Positions 22,771 through 39,651 of a stretch of DNA of 64,000 nucleotides are shown here, one piece after another. Position 1 is the stretch's first letter, and each line of letters begins with the position of its first letter. The position numbers and the translations under genes were made by a program. The notes below the pieces were generated by a model. It searched no databases. It saw only the letters and a program-made list of their open reading frames with translations, and had not been told where the DNA came from. The stretch is taken from NCBI RefSeq assembly GCF_034190915.1, contig NW_026947488.1, forward strand, positions 5,156,501-5,220,500, read 5' to 3'. This DNA comes from Cavia porcellus. Lineage: Eukaryota > Chordata > Mammalia > Rodentia > Caviidae.

Positions 22771-22794
22771 TTTTTCTCGATTATAAATTCTTAG

Positions 22795-24060
22795 TTTTCC
22801 CCTGCGAGCGCGGGCTCCGAAGCGCCAGCCTCGCCGGCCCGCGCGGCACGGCCAGGAGCGCCAGGACGGACGGGCGCCGCCGCCGGCTTTCGCCCGAGTT
22901 CCGTGTTTGCTCGGTACTGTAACTGGAAGAGCAGAGCGAACTCCGGGTGCTGCGCAAACCTCCGCTCTCGGGACGCCTTTGTTAATGTGACCCGCACATG
23001 AAGGGCCCGGCCCAGTACGCACCCTCGCGCCTCGCTGCGGGCCTCTACCCCGGCGCCCGAAGGGCGCTGGGACGGCCAGAGGGTCGCATGCCGGGGGCCG
23101 CGGAGCCAATGGGCGGGCACGCCTGGCCGGCCCGCCGACCCCAGGATTGGCACCCGCGGCCAGGGTCTTGCGCCCCCATTGGCTCTCGGTGGCGGTGGGC
23201 TTCCACCGCCGGGAGGCAGGGGCTTGGAGGGCGGGGCAAGGGGCGGTGACTGGCGTGTCCGTAGGCCCCGCCTCTTCCGCTTCTCCGGCCTGACCTTCCT
23301 GCCGCTGGGCCTTCTGACAGACCCGACATTGCCGTTTCTCTCGATTCGGTCCGACGCGCCCCCCTCTATCGCGACATCATGGTGGCCTACTGGCGACAGG
23401 CTGGACTCAGGTAGGCCCTGGACACACCCGCATGGCCCCGTGTCTGGAGGGCGCCGCGGGGGCGGTGGGCCCCGCGTGGTCGCCTGCTGTCGCCGGCGTC
23501 CCGGTGTTCGGCGCCGCCGCCAAGATGGCGTCAGTGTGGCCAAGGCGCGCGGGCCCGGGGCCGCTTCCTGCCCGAGCCCGGGGCCCCAAATAAAGTGCAC
23601 TGTGACCCGCGTGTACCCGAGGAGGGTCTGCCTCTGGGATTGTGCCTGGTTGCTAGGAAGGCGACACGGAGCCCATAACCCGGGACAGGGCCGCACGCTG
23701 TGCGTCCCGGGCCGCTGTGAGCATTCGAGGCCACCCCACGCACGTGGAGCCCTCGTCACGTTGCACGCACGCTCATGTCCAGCGCGTCCCCGTGGGCTCG
23801 GGCCAGCGGTGACCGGCGTTGGCCCCGGGGGGCGCAGGGGCGCCCTGCGAGCACCCGAGCGCGGCGCTGCCCCGGCTGGAGGCGGAGCCCCCGGGTGGCC
23901 CCCAGGCCCGGCCTTGGGGTTCCCGCCGGTCCCGTCCGAGCCTCGCGGGGCGCGCGCACCCCACCCGCCCGTGCATGTCGCGGGTGGGCAGTCAGGCTGC
24001 AGCCGCGCGGCCCGGAGGCCGCCCACCCCGAGTGGGAGCAGGCGGGAGCCACACCTGTGA
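22795..24060 (+). promoter_or_regulatory. CpG-island promoter of ATP5F1E with CCAAT cluster
   Basis: This CpG-dense block holds three CCAAT boxes: CCAAT at 23106-23110, and ATTGG (inverse) at 23146-23150 and 23178-23182. Their spacing of about 40 and 32 bp is typical of NF-Y clusters. GC boxes (gggcggggcaaggggcgg) and TTCCG ETS-type motifs lie between these and the start codon at 23379. A YY1-like CAAGATGGCG sits at 23521-23530 in intron 1. Long open frames across the block on both strands are an effect of GC content. Confidence 0.72.
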
Positions 24061-24867
24061 CTCCGGAAGCAGCACCCACCTCCTCTCCTGCCCTGTTTTC
24101 AGAAAATGGGGAACGTAATGTGGGGTTTTGTTTTTTTGTTTTTGTTTTGAGGAAAATAAGGATGCAGAGAGTCCATCACCAAACAGGAAGCAGGCTGATA
24201 TTTGGATAGAGTGGAGAACCAGTTTTATTTAGAAACCTTGATTAGAAAGTATTTTAAATGGCAATCTTGTAAGACACAATCCATTATTCTCAAAAAAGCG
24301 TTTAACTTTCCAGAGAAAGAAATGCTATGATTCAGACTTTTTTCTTTTAATTATACATACCTTGCTTTGTAAGAATGGAATAATTAAAGGAAAAATGGAG
24401 AAATGAGGGGGATCATTCATGTTATTAACATTTTGGTCTCTTTCATTTGCTGTGGGTATTTTTTTTAATATTCATTTTTAAGTTATACACTGCAGAAAAA
24501 TGTAGCACCAAGAAGACATTCAGGACCACCTACCCAAGCACTAGCTAATACTTTGCCACATTTCTTTTTAATCTTTTTTCTTTGTATAGATTCTTTTTTG
24601 GTATTAGTAACTTTTAAAACTAGTTTTGTAATAACGTACAACCAAATCAAAATTTAAAATACAGAAAAACAAGAACAAAGAAACAGTTGTCTGGTGAGAT
24701 TTGGGTATAAATGATTAACATTGCATCTTTCATTGTCTTCCAGCTACATTCGATACTCCCAGATCTGTGCTAAGGCAGTGAGGGATGCCCTCAAGACAGA
24801 ATTCAAAGCAAATGCAGAGAAGACTTCTGGCAGCAGCATAAAAATTGTGAAAGTGAAAAAAGAATAA
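23379..24867 (+). CDS. ATP5F1E: ATP synthase F1 subunit epsilon, mitochondrial
   Basis: ATP5F1E encodes the small epsilon subunit of the F1 central stalk, which binds gamma and delta at the foot of the rotor of mitochondrial ATP synthase. Coding exons are 23379-23410 and 24744-24867 (TAA), 51 residues, the human length. Exon 1 reads [10 protein letters not shown] and exon 2 continues [20 protein letters not shown] to the lysine-rich end KIVKVKKE. No cleavable presequence is expected in this family and none is seen. The frame crosses the junction as AG|C (Ser). A third, wholly untranslated exon begins at 26717. The stop codon ends 3 nt before the last exon junction, too close to trigger nonsense-mediated decay. 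The gene follows PRELID3B head-to-tail. It is complete and intact. Confidence 0.97.
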
Positions 24868-25134
24868 TCAGTAAGTTACTGACTTGTTTAGAAAAATTAT
24901 GTTTTATGCCTTTTAATTTTGTTTATGGACTAACATGAGTAAGCAGTCATAGAGGGAGACAGAAAAGACAAATATGAGTACTAACTCTTCAAAGTGCATA
25001 TTGGGATTAAATAAATACAGTTCTACTTGAAGCTGTTTTAGTTCTAAATTCCTTTTTTCTTTTTTTTTTTTTGTTTATTAGTAGATGTTTATAGTACATG
25101 ATACATTCACTGTAAGAGATTGGTGCATTTTTAT

Positions 25135-25205
25135 AACATAGATTCATTTAGAAAGTTGATTATACAGAAAAGTTGTAACACAGGTTCATTTAGAAAGCTA
25201 ATTAT
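25135..25205. repeat. Diverged two-copy tandem duplication in ATP5F1E intron 2
   Basis: 'gattcatttagaaagttgat' near 25142 recurs as 'ggttcatttagaaagctaat' near 25184, a period of about 42 bp. The copies differ at several sites, so the duplication is not recent. Confidence 0.65.
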
Positions 25206-26474
25206 CACATATCCAGGTTGAAAGCCAGACTAATAGGTCAAAGATCATATAAAAGTTGGAAGATAATTGTATAGAAAAATTGCATTTAAAGTTTTTAGAG
25301 CACCATAAAAATCAAACTACTTTTAGCTTTGAGTTCTGTCCATTTTTTTAATCAGTGCATTTCAAAGCTAGTTATTGAGGTAATAATTTAAAGCACACAG
25401 GTTATAGAAGTCTCTTGACATGATAAAAGAATGTCCTTTCAGGCCCTGACAACCGGAAGTAACAGGCACATTGATTTTCCTTTCATTTAACAATGCTTAG
25501 GTAGAGAGTCATCTTACTTTAATTAAACCTGTTTCATTTGCACAAAATCAAATGATTTGGAGGAGAAACTCCCCACTTTGGTAATTGCTATTAGAATTAC
25601 ATAATAGTTCAGGAGCATGAAAAACTGAAGTTCTTTACATTTTTTATTTCCCCCACATCTGCTAATGTCCTCACAAATCATTACTTCCGGAACATACGGC
25701 TGCAGTTACAGGCAAGGATCCTGCTATTTTATCAAGCAAACCCTTGCTATTTTATCTGCAAAACCCTGCAGAGAATCCTGTTTTGCTAAATTTATTTGTG
25801 CTTTCAGAATGTTTAGTTCATTTTACTTCTGCAGAGATGTTAGTAATATGAGTTACATCCTCATGCAATAAAGACGGTTCTGTACAAGTTGATAAGTTCA
25901 GGCTGTTTGTGCTCCCAACTACAAAAGTGATTTGCTCTCCCAGCAACTCTCTTGATATTATTTCAAAGACAAGGAAAATTATTGGAGATGAGGTGTTTTT
26001 CAGATTTAACTTTCTTGTTTTGCTTTTAAAATAAGCTTCAAATTTGCAGTGCACAGAAATGTGATAAATATTAATTCTTTGGCAGCTTGTGGTTTTGAGC
26101 AATTTTATACTTATTGGAACTGTCTGCCCTCAGCACTTTTCATTTTGAATTAGTAAATATTTTATTACTAAGCCTAGAGATGTGCTGTTTTGAATTTAGC
26201 CCCCTTTTTAGGGGTCCTCTGTCCAGTCTCATCATTCTTGGTTCTGGGACCTGGTTTGATGTTGGATTGTTGTGTTGCAGCTGTGAGCCCACGGAGAGCA
26301 TTGCTCCGGCTCTCTGCAGTGGTACGGTGCCAGACACTGCATCTGACTCGTGTCTGTGGGGTCAGCCTGCAGACAAAGTATTGGTCCCTCTTATACACTG
26401 TGGCAAGGGGCTCCCTTCCCCTGATTAGCATAGGGGGATTTTAGTGTCTTTTAAAGGCAAAATCGGGTGTTTTG

Positions 26475-26476
<2 letters not shown>

Positions 26477-26510
<34 letters not shown>

Positions 26511-26660
26511 AAGGACAGGGACATTTTATTAACCGGGAAAGTACGTCCTCAGCCGAAGCTGTTCCTACTGCCAGCCAAGGCTCTGACACACCCTTGTGAA
26601 TGCAGCCACAGTTGTTACAGTTCACTATAAGGAAGTTATTTCTTATTCTTGGTGGATGTT
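26477..26660 (-). pseudogene. Retroposed poly(A)-tailed mRNA end, source unknown
   Basis: A run of 32 T at 26477-26508 is poly(A) on the minus strand. Sixteen bases away on the transcript side is AATAAA (plus-strand TTTATT at 26525-26530). This spacing is that of a genuine cleavage/poly(A) site, so I read it as the 3' end of a retroposed transcript in antisense orientation. The 5' limit is uncertain (perhaps about 26640-26660). No target-site duplication was clear and I do not recognise the parent gene. It lies in ATP5F1E intron 2, about 200 bp before the last exon. Confidence 0.5.
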
Positions 26661-26716
26661 TAAAAAAACACAAAGAACCAGCTGGCAACTATTGCATTTT
26701 CTTTTTTTCTTCCCAG

Positions 26717-26870
26717 ACCCTGGCTAGAGCTTGAAATGCTACATTTTCACCACGAAGATCTGTGGGTACATGTCATGGCAGATTGAAATGCATGTCGCTT
26801 CGTTGGGGGGGAAATACCTATCTTATTCATAAATTAATGATGCTAATAAACTGATGTGTGGTTCACTGTT
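26717..26870 (+). other. ATP5F1E terminal 3'-UTR exon
   Basis: It begins after a strong pyrimidine tract and acceptor (tttttttcttcccag, 26702-26716) and contains AATAAA at 26845-26850. The paired donor is GTAAGT at 24871, just after the stop codon. The order and size fit the three-exon structure known for this gene. Confidence 0.75.
26845..26850 (+). terminator. Poly(A) signal AATAAA of ATP5F1E
   Basis: Canonical hexamer near the end of the untranslated last exon, followed by a GT/T-rich element (gatgtgtggttcactgtt). Confidence 0.8.
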
Positions 26871-26874
26871 ACTG

Positions 26875-29800
26875 CTGGCTTTTGTTTTCTGTTGGAACTT
26901 TCTGTATAGAAGCTACCTGCAAAACTGCTTGGTGAGAACCCTGTGAGGCAGGGCTCTGCAGAAAGGGGGAAGGAATGTGATATTTAATGATTTAATGACC
27001 ACGGGGGGTGGGGGGACAGAAAACATTATTTAAATGTTTCAAAATAGAAATTCTGTTTCCTTTGACTTTACTTGATGATCAAAATTAGACACTGTTACTG
27101 AGGCTTTGCATTACTGAGTCACATAGAGTAGTTCTGTCCTATTCCACTAGCCTCCTCGTACATCTTCACCTTTAAGTAACACTGATTAGTCAGTAACCTA
27201 AATGAGAGTAATTACTAAAAGCACATATTAAAGAACAATTGCTAAATTACAATTTAATAATCATAGCCCTCTCTTTATTATGCAGCTAAAATCTGTAGAG
27301 AAGAACTAGTAACATGAGAGCTTATGCACAGAGTGCCTGTCACATTGACTTTTACAGCCAGACCTTGTCCTGGAGCATTTCTCATAGGAAATGAGGCAAA
27401 GCTCGTGAACATCTTGCTTACTGAGTTGATAACTAAGTTAAAATCTGAGATGTTTGCAGGTCTGTAGGACAATGACTAGAACAATTCTGTGGTGTTTGAG
27501 TAACCATTTAGAATTGCTGGAAGTGTGTTTACTTTTCAAACTTGAAGGCTTTTGACTAAGTAGAATACTGCAAAGTTAATTGCACATTTTAACTTTTCAG
27601 AGAATGCAGAAATGACTAGAAACAGGAATTTTCGAACATTTCTACAACCAGTTCTTTGCATGGTACTTAAGCTCACAGTAACTTATCAGGGCTGAAGGAT
27701 GTCGTGCTCCGCTGTCTGGGGATGACTCCCTGACACTTGATCTACAGGTTTCCGTGAATTCCCAGCACAGCACACAAAGAAGCAGCAGATAGACTCAGTC
27801 CGCCAGACGGCGGCAAGTCAGGAGACCCCAGGTCGCCTTGGCATGGCTGTTGTCCTGCTCGCAAGTTAAAGCACCAGAGTTACAGCCACAGTCCTGAGAT
27901 TAAGGTACCAAACAGTAGCTTCCGGGGAGTAGGAATAAATGATTTCCAAGACTATAGGGATTTTTTAATACCAAAGGCCCTAATAGGCAAAGGATAAATT
28001 ATGTTTCCAACCAAGTAATTGGAGAGAAGTCATTTATTAGGGGAGCAGATGGGATGGCTGGAGGTGAGATTTGGGGACAGGGCTTGTGGTATGAAAAGGA
28101 TGAAAGTAACTGAATAAAGACAAAATTTACACCATCCAGCAGAGATTCTTTGAGACTCTCTGACTTAAAAAATAAACCCCAAGCCAGTCCTGTGATGAAA
28201 TAGACTTCTGCAACTGGCACCCAGGCATGTGCAGGGCAGCTGCACAAATGAGAAGACCCCGGTCACGCCGAGTTTGGGACATTTTGCTAATTAGGGGGAT
28301 TTTAGTTAAGGGAGCCAGTTAATCTTTCTCCTCATGTAGGGTGTTTGTGTGTGAGGTAAAGGAATCGGACAAACTAAAACTCGGTAATCCTGCTCTCAGT
28401 CTCCCAGAGACCACTGTTGCCATAGTAACCATACCACTGAAGGAATAAACTCTTCAAAATCAAGGAGAGACTTCTCGGGGCTTCTAGTCTGTTTTAATCT
28501 GTTTGTACCATTCAAAAGAAGGATGGTGAGATGCATTTTGAAATACTTTTAACTAAAGTTAATCGGTCTGGGTAGATTCTGAGAAAAGGAATTTAAAATG
28601 AACCGATTCAGCCATTTAAAATTGAATTTCTTTTTACTTTTAATGAGTACTATTGAGCAAACAAAAGTCTTTACAGTAATATAAGTCAGTGTAACTTTTT
28701 AGAAATTTTAAATCATATCTTTGCATCTGTGTAATTGCCTTTTTAAATTTGAGAAGGAAAGTGCCAGAGATATGGATACATTCTTAGCTAACCACAGCTT
28801 GTCTTTTTAGCACCTAGGGAAGTTAGTGCAACTAAGAGTATATAGATGCAATTTCTTACTAAATCTAGTGCTGTTTAAGATACAAAGTATTTATAACATT
28901 ACTTTGTGCTTGTTTAACTTGGTTAATAGAAAGTTTCTCTGTGAGACCCACAGCAAGGCCTAATTCTCTCTTGATATGCATGTGTTGGTTCCTCATGAAA
29001 CGCATTTGAAAAGAGTGAACTTTTTCAAAATAAGCAACTGATCTGTCCACCTGTTACTGTATTGCTGATTACAAAAGCAAATTAGGACATGAGACCCTAG
29101 TTGCCTTCAAATAAGGAGCAGTTCTGAAGTGAGGGCCAGAGTATCTTCGGTACTCTGTCCACAGAGCAGGTGCTCATTGGAGACGGCCATCCAGACCCTG
29201 GTGCTGCAAGGGGCAGTAGCCCTGCAGAACTAGGTAAATCACCATGAAGAAGTTAGGGATGATTTGATTACCCTCTCGTGTGTCTGGTCCTGTTGTAATG
29301 TGAGCAGATTAAAATCCTGTAATAGTTAAAGCTGTGTCATCTTGCAAACATTCATGGCAGCTTGTGCAAATTAATTTGAACTGTCGAAGTGCCCTAATGA
29401 GATGATGGCCTCCATCACCGAGAAGGACACTGTGGCCGTTGCTGCCTGATTTCCTGCATTTGAGTGGTCCCTGAGTGCACTGTTCGCTGTCTCAGCACAG
29501 AGGCCCCAGGGCACAGGTGGGGATGGGAGGGGATTGAAGGGAACATGATAAGAATGTTTCCAGATCCCCTTTAAAAGCAAAACCAAAGATGATGATTAAT
29601 GGGTTTCCAGAATCTAATTCTAACAAGAAATGAAAATATTCTGAAAACTGTCAATTCAGAAAGAGTATTTTCCAGTGGATTGGAGCCATTTCGTGTTGTC
29701 CGTCTTGTCTGGCTGTTCATTTCTTGGCTGGGATTTCTGTGGAGAGGGCTGTGGCCTTTCGCTCCTCCCTTTTCCCTTTGCAGTTAGTGTGCCCAGTGGT

Positions 29801-30219
29801 CCCCAAATCTGCACAGTCACCTGCGGGACACTTCCCTCAGGGCTGCAGCTCCCACGTGCTGGGCAGCACCTGGCTTTTCTGGAGGCTGCAGGCCCCCAGG
29901 CAGTGTGTGTGAAGAAAAGGAGGTTGACGGGAAGTCACCTGTCGAGCTGATGCTAGAGGTGAATGTCAACTGTGCAGCTCCCTGAAAACCCCTCACACAG
30001 GCCGCACCTCGGTAGTACTCAGAAATACAGGCAGGATTGCACGGGAAATCCACTGTGCTGCTACAAAGGGAGATTAGTGGGGTGTGCAGTGCACATCAAA
30101 GCTGTGTGGTCAGTACCTGGGCAGAGACCCCGATGCCCTCCCACCCCATCCCCCCAGCAGGGCTGCAGCACAGGGCAGGCTTCAAGCGCTGCAGGAGGGA
30201 CGGGAGCCTGGAGGGACCC
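26875..30219. other. Spacer between the converging ATP5F1E and TUBB1 genes
   Basis: It must include the TUBB1 3' UTR at its right end. I could not fix a TUBB1 poly(A) signal: no AATAAA on the minus strand lies in the first few hundred bases past the stop. No other exon or RNA gene is recognised. A G-rich run sits at about 27003-27017. Confidence 0.5.
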
Positions 30220-34596
<4,377 letters not shown>

Positions 34597-36199
34597 CCTC
34601 ACTTTCGCTCCAAGGTAAGATCTTTGTGAAACGCTCAGTCTCTGCGGAGGGCACTGTTCTCCAGATGTGAGCTCCTTGTAGGAGTGCCTGCAGGTCCGGG
34701 AGCAGCTGCCCAAGCTGCCCTCCTGCAGCCCTAAGGGTGTGTCCTGCCCAGAGTCCAGCCCAGCGCTTCCCTGCCCCTCCTTGTCCCCTTCTAAGGGGGT
34801 GCCTTCCTCTCCCAACGACAGAATAGTGCCGCGTCATTTCCTAGTGTGAGCGCAAGACCAGCGGTCAACCTTGCATGGTGGCCAGAGCCAGTAGTGTTCA
34901 CAGGCCCTGCCATGGTGGCCTCCGGCGCTGGCTCTGGCTGTGACGCCCAAGTGTGATAGTTGAGCCTGGCTCCCCATTCACCTTGTCTCCCCATTCTGAG
35001 CGCACATCTCACCTAAACCTATCTCACCTAAACCCATCACGACCTGTCGCCTCAGCCGTGTTTCCGAAGGAGCCCTTTGAAAGCCCCTAGTGGCACCGAG
35101 GTGACGGTGAGGAACATGGTGGACAGTTTCTATTTTTAGGTCATAAACTCTAATGTCGATAGAAAAATAATAAGTACATATAATAACAAAATCATGCGAG
35201 AAAGTTGCCTTTTTGAACTTTACTTTTGCAAGTTGTGAGGGTGACATCGATTCTTAAGGGCCAAGATGCCACCAATAGGAGAGACCCCCAAACTCCACCG
35301 CCTGGCATCCGGGCCTTCCCCACTGGGTGTGAATGTCCCCCCAACCCCTGTTCTAGATGTCGGTCCTCAGAAGTGCAGTGCTATGACATGGCCAGAGAAA
35401 CTGTCCCAGAGACTTGGACCCCAGCGCAGCGTGACACGGGACCCAGAGCCAGAGCCCTTCAGGTCCTGGCCTTTTGTCCTGCCTGGACCAGGGGCCTTGG
35501 CCTCAGCATTGGAGCCAAGCCCTGTGCCCTTGATCTCCACAGGTCAGACTGAGCTCCAGACTGAGCCAGGGTACCCAGCAGTGCACCCTGATCCTCGCAC
35601 AACCCCGCAGAAGGGAACAGGGCTGCTCTGATGGGTAGTGCTGGGCCTCATCAGCGTTCAGTCCCTGACCTGAGCATGGACTGATAGTCCTGTCCCCAGT
35701 GAATTTCTTCACCACAAGTGCAAATCCTTATGTCCAGGAGATACCACACCGTGCCCCCCTTCAGGGTCCTGCTCTTCCCATGCCAGCAGCTTGCCGGGAC
35801 CATCGCAGCAGCACGATGCATGTGGACAGAGCCCCTGGCAAATGCAGGAAGACCAGCACCAGGGGTCTGCTCAGAGCTGCTTCGAGATCGGCGCTTTCTC
35901 GGTGTTTCTGTGGGCTTGGGATTTAGTTCCACGGGAATCTGAATGACCACATGATTCAGAGGCTTCTGCTCTGCACCAAGGGAATGAACAGGAGGAGCTG
36001 TGACCTCGGGAGGAAGCAACACACCGGGAGGACCAAGGCGTTGCCGGAAGTGAGCCTGTGCCTGGACCCTGGCCTGCCCCACGCCGGCAGGGTGGGGGCC
36101 CTGTTCCCTCCCCCACGTGCAACGATTCCTGTCTTCCAGACCCCCACAGCTCGAAGGCAGCTTCATGGCGACCTTGCCGGAGTCTTTCCCACTCCGCAT

Positions 36200-36342
36200 G
36201 CTCAGGACAAGGCCCCGGAGCCCCAGGTGGTCCTGTTTGCTAATCGCTTCTACACATGCCTTATCTCCCCCAGCCCCATCACCTCGGGGTCCCCAAAGTG
36301 CCCAGTGCATAACAGGGCCTCAGCAAATGTTTGTTGAGTGCA
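36200..36342 (+). repeat. MIR-like 3' portion
   Basis: 'cccagtgcataacagggcct' followed by 'cagcaaatgtttgttgagtg' matches the usual MIR 3' end. The 5' limit is vague. Confidence 0.55.
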
Positions 36343-38105
36343 CATCAACAGCTGGGCGAGTTTGAGCAGCGATGGTCAGCAAGTTTTCTTAAAGCCAATA
36401 ATGTATTTCTTCCAGACCGTGACCTCCCAGTGGTCAGAGGGGGACGTAGTATCCAAGGACTTTCCCCTGCATCCCCTAAGAGGTAGTCTAGGCTGAAAGC
36501 AGAAACTGTTCCAAGAACCCTGGTCCGGGGAAACAGCCACAAGTGAGCTATTATAGGATGCCATGGCCACGGTGGCCCCCGCCTCGGAGAAAGCAGCTGA
36601 AAGGGACCGGTGTAGCCACACTCTGGCTCGTGGTGGGGACCACTGGCCGGGCTGGAGGGCATTTTTGATCTCCCTGTGCTCATTCCCCGCGGTATGAGCA
36701 GGACCCAGTGTGCGGCCCCACCACCTGGCACATTCCTCTTGCCGTCTCAGTTTGCTTAGGGAGGAAGAGGCCAGGTTTCCAGATGGGTGCTTAAAAGGCT
36801 TTTCTGTTAATGGGGCAGTTGGCAAAAGCGGGGAAAGTGAGGCCCTGTTTGCTTTGATTCCTGTATCGCCAGCAGTGTTTACTCAGTCTCAGCCGGGTGC
36901 TGTGCTTCAAACAGGGGGCTGCGACAGGACCAGGCAGGGCAGAGCCCGGCTGGGGGAGCCCGGTCCCTTCACCAGGGGCCCCGTCTCCTCCCCAGCGCTG
37001 ACCTTCCAGTGTAAGGTGGGGTAACGGTCTGTCTCCAGGACTGAGCACCAGAGGGTGACCCCGGCGTGCCGTGCGGGGAGGATACTGCAAGGCAGCTCCA
37101 TAGCACAGAGGGGATAATGGCCGTCTGTGCGGACGGCCCAGCCTTTCCACACCGTGAACAGAGGCTCCTGCTCAGGCTTCAGACCTGTGCGGGCGGAGAT
37201 GCTGAGTCTCAGTGCCGGGGAAGAGCCCTGGTTGGAAATGTTGTGCATTGGGAAGCAGTCAATCCTGCCTGGCCCTTTTCCTTACTGTGAAGGCACCTGT
37301 TCCCCAAGGAGGGACTCTCTGATTCCCAGCGTGGCACAAGCTACTGAAGTGCTGAATAGATCATGCCGCGCCCTCTGACCACAGAAGTGGCCTCTTGTCG
37401 GGAAACGGATGAGCGGGGCCCCGGGGGGGGCCTGCGTCACCCCAGTCTGTGCCCCTGCCAGGCTGAAGGTGACCCCGAGTCCTGCACTGTGGCAGATGAT
37501 GAGAAGTGGCTATCTGTGATGAATGACAAACTTGTCCTCTGCCCCCAGAGGGGCACTGTGGCAAAGGCAGGTGAACAGTGACAGCACTCACGGGCAGAGC
37601 TTCACCTGACACTGCCAGGAGGGCAGAGGACAGGGCAAGGCTCATCTCAGCACATGTGGGGGGCGACCCAGAGGCTTCTGCCGAGACCCCGAGACTATTA
37701 CCCAGGTCCTGCAGCCCCGTCACAGCTCGGGATCCACAAGAAGACTCGGCGGCAGCAAGCCTTTCCTGGATGACACTCGGGTCTATTATGGGACTGGGGC
37801 CAAGAAGATAAGAAAAGCCGCGTGTCACCCAGAAGCCCCAATCGGCAGCTTCCAGACTTCCCCCGGGAGCTGTCCCTGGGAGGAAGTCGGATGGGCCCCC
37901 TCACGTGGCAAATGAAATGTAATGGGAGAAAACAGAGCACTCGGAGTTCATTGATTTCATCCGCCCCGATCTTCCGCTTCTGAGTACACTGAAGTTCTTG
38001 AGTAACTCTGAGAAGATTGTTGAATTACCGTGTTTGCTTGTGATTCAGAAGCAGAACGTTTTCCGAAGGCCTTAGCATGGGAATGACATCTGAGGGCCAC
38101 TCTGA

Positions 38106-38115
38106 GTGACTCAGC
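38106..38115 (-). promoter_or_regulatory. NF-E2/MARE-like element upstream of TUBB1
   Basis: GTGACTCAGC on the plus strand reads GCTGAGTCAC on the TUBB1 strand, 10 of 11 positions of the NF-E2 consensus TGCTGAGTCAY. It lies 3.5 kb upstream of the TUBB1 start codon. NF-E2 p45 is the known activator of TUBB1 in megakaryocytes. A single motif like this is expected by chance now and then. Confidence 0.35.
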
Positions 38116-39651
38116 GGTGTGGGCAGCCCCGTCCTCCAGCTGAGCTCCACTTTCTTGGACTCTGCCTCCTCGTGGCTTCTCTTCCTGGTAGAGAAAGTTC
38201 TGGGGGGATGAATAAGTAACCTGAAGAGGAGCGGGGCTGGGAGGACATTGATGCTTCTCAGGAGTCCAGGTTCCCTGAAATGCCTGTGGCACTTGAACCA
38301 CTGCTGGTCACCCCTGTCCAGCCTGCAGCACCAGCCTGGAGCTGCCTGGGCATCCCTTAGTACCTTGACGACAAGCCTCCTAGGCTGTGCCATCTCTGAC
38401 TTACACACTCACACTCAACTCACACTCGGACACAACCACGTGGGCCCCGTCTGCTGTGATTCTGCAGGTGACAGATGCGCCAGCCTTGTCGGTGGCCTCT
38501 TCCCCATCTCCCAGGTGCACAGCTACTGATAAGTGAGTTCCCTGGCAGGGACAGAGATAAGCACCTGGAGACAAACTCAAACAAAAATACTTCATACCCC
38601 ATATTTGTCCAGGAACTCTGTTGTGTGAGTCGCTGAAATGCATTTATTTGCCCAACAAAGATTAGCTGAGCACCGTTTCAGGGCATCAGTAGACCTCAAC
38701 AGAGTGAAAACATGGACTGCCCAACAGGGCTGCGGAGGGGGACAGGAATGCTGGAGCCATCCTACAGTTTGCCAGGACTGCATACCACACCACCACTGCC
38801 ACCGTTATACAAGTAAGGGTCTCTGTGCCTGCCAGGAGCAGAGACTCTGCTCAGGGGAGAGTCTGCAGACCCCACCCTCCAAGGTGCCAAGCGGCAGCAT
38901 GGCCCCAGGATCTTTGAGTGCCCACGGTGATCCCCTGTCCACCTTCTGGCATCTCCATGCCTGTCCAATGGTGCTCTTCCCCCACTGCATCAGCGGTCCC
39001 CTCCACAGCTTCTCTTGAGCCAGCTGTTCCCAAGCTGCCATTAGGAGCCCTCTGTGCTCTGGAGGTGAGCGGCAGCTGGGGTGAAATCTAGATCTCTGTG
39101 GCCTTCACCACCTGACACAGAGGCGGGAAGCCCTGGGACAGCAGAAACCAGGGGCGGGACTCAGGAGGGGAGCCGGGCTGGAGCTGTGGGCCTGCTCATG
39201 GGAAGGGGCCCGGGCCCCTGTGACGTGGCAGAAAGCAGCAGCTGACCCTCTGTAGCCTGGTGGCCTGCAGAGACGCCCATGGCACTTCAGGTCTTCCGGA
39301 GCCTCCCTCCCCGGGCTTGGGCATCCCTGTTCCCTCTGCGTGTTCTATGCCCATGGCCTCCTCATTCCAGCTGCAGGCTACCGAGGAGAACGGTCCTGGC
39401 CAGACTGTCCAGAGGCCCCCAGTCATGAGGGTCACCTGTTTTCCCAGCTCCAAGCACGTTCAACTTCCTGGGCTCCTTTCCAAGTTCCTTCAGTAGAACT
39501 TAAGCTCCTCACGCACAGCCAGGGCCCTGTTCAGTTGCTGCATCTCCAGATCTGAAAGCCGAAATCCGGCACCCAGGAGATGCTCCACAATATGTGCCAG
39601 GGGCAAACACGCCCACCAGGGGAATGATGGGGCACCCTTAGATGTCATGGG

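Noticed and set aside
22791..24026. Minus-strand open frame of 411 codons (with a plus-strand frame of 293 codons opposite)
   Set aside because: It lies in the ATP5F1E CpG island, where stop codons are rare on both strands. It is Pro/Arg/Gly/Ala-rich with no family resemblance, and it overlaps the true first exon.
35651..36310. Minus-strand open frame of 219 codons in the TUBB1-CTSZ spacer
   Set aside because: It contains MIR-like sequence, has no domain and sits in GC-rich DNA. I see no support as a gene.
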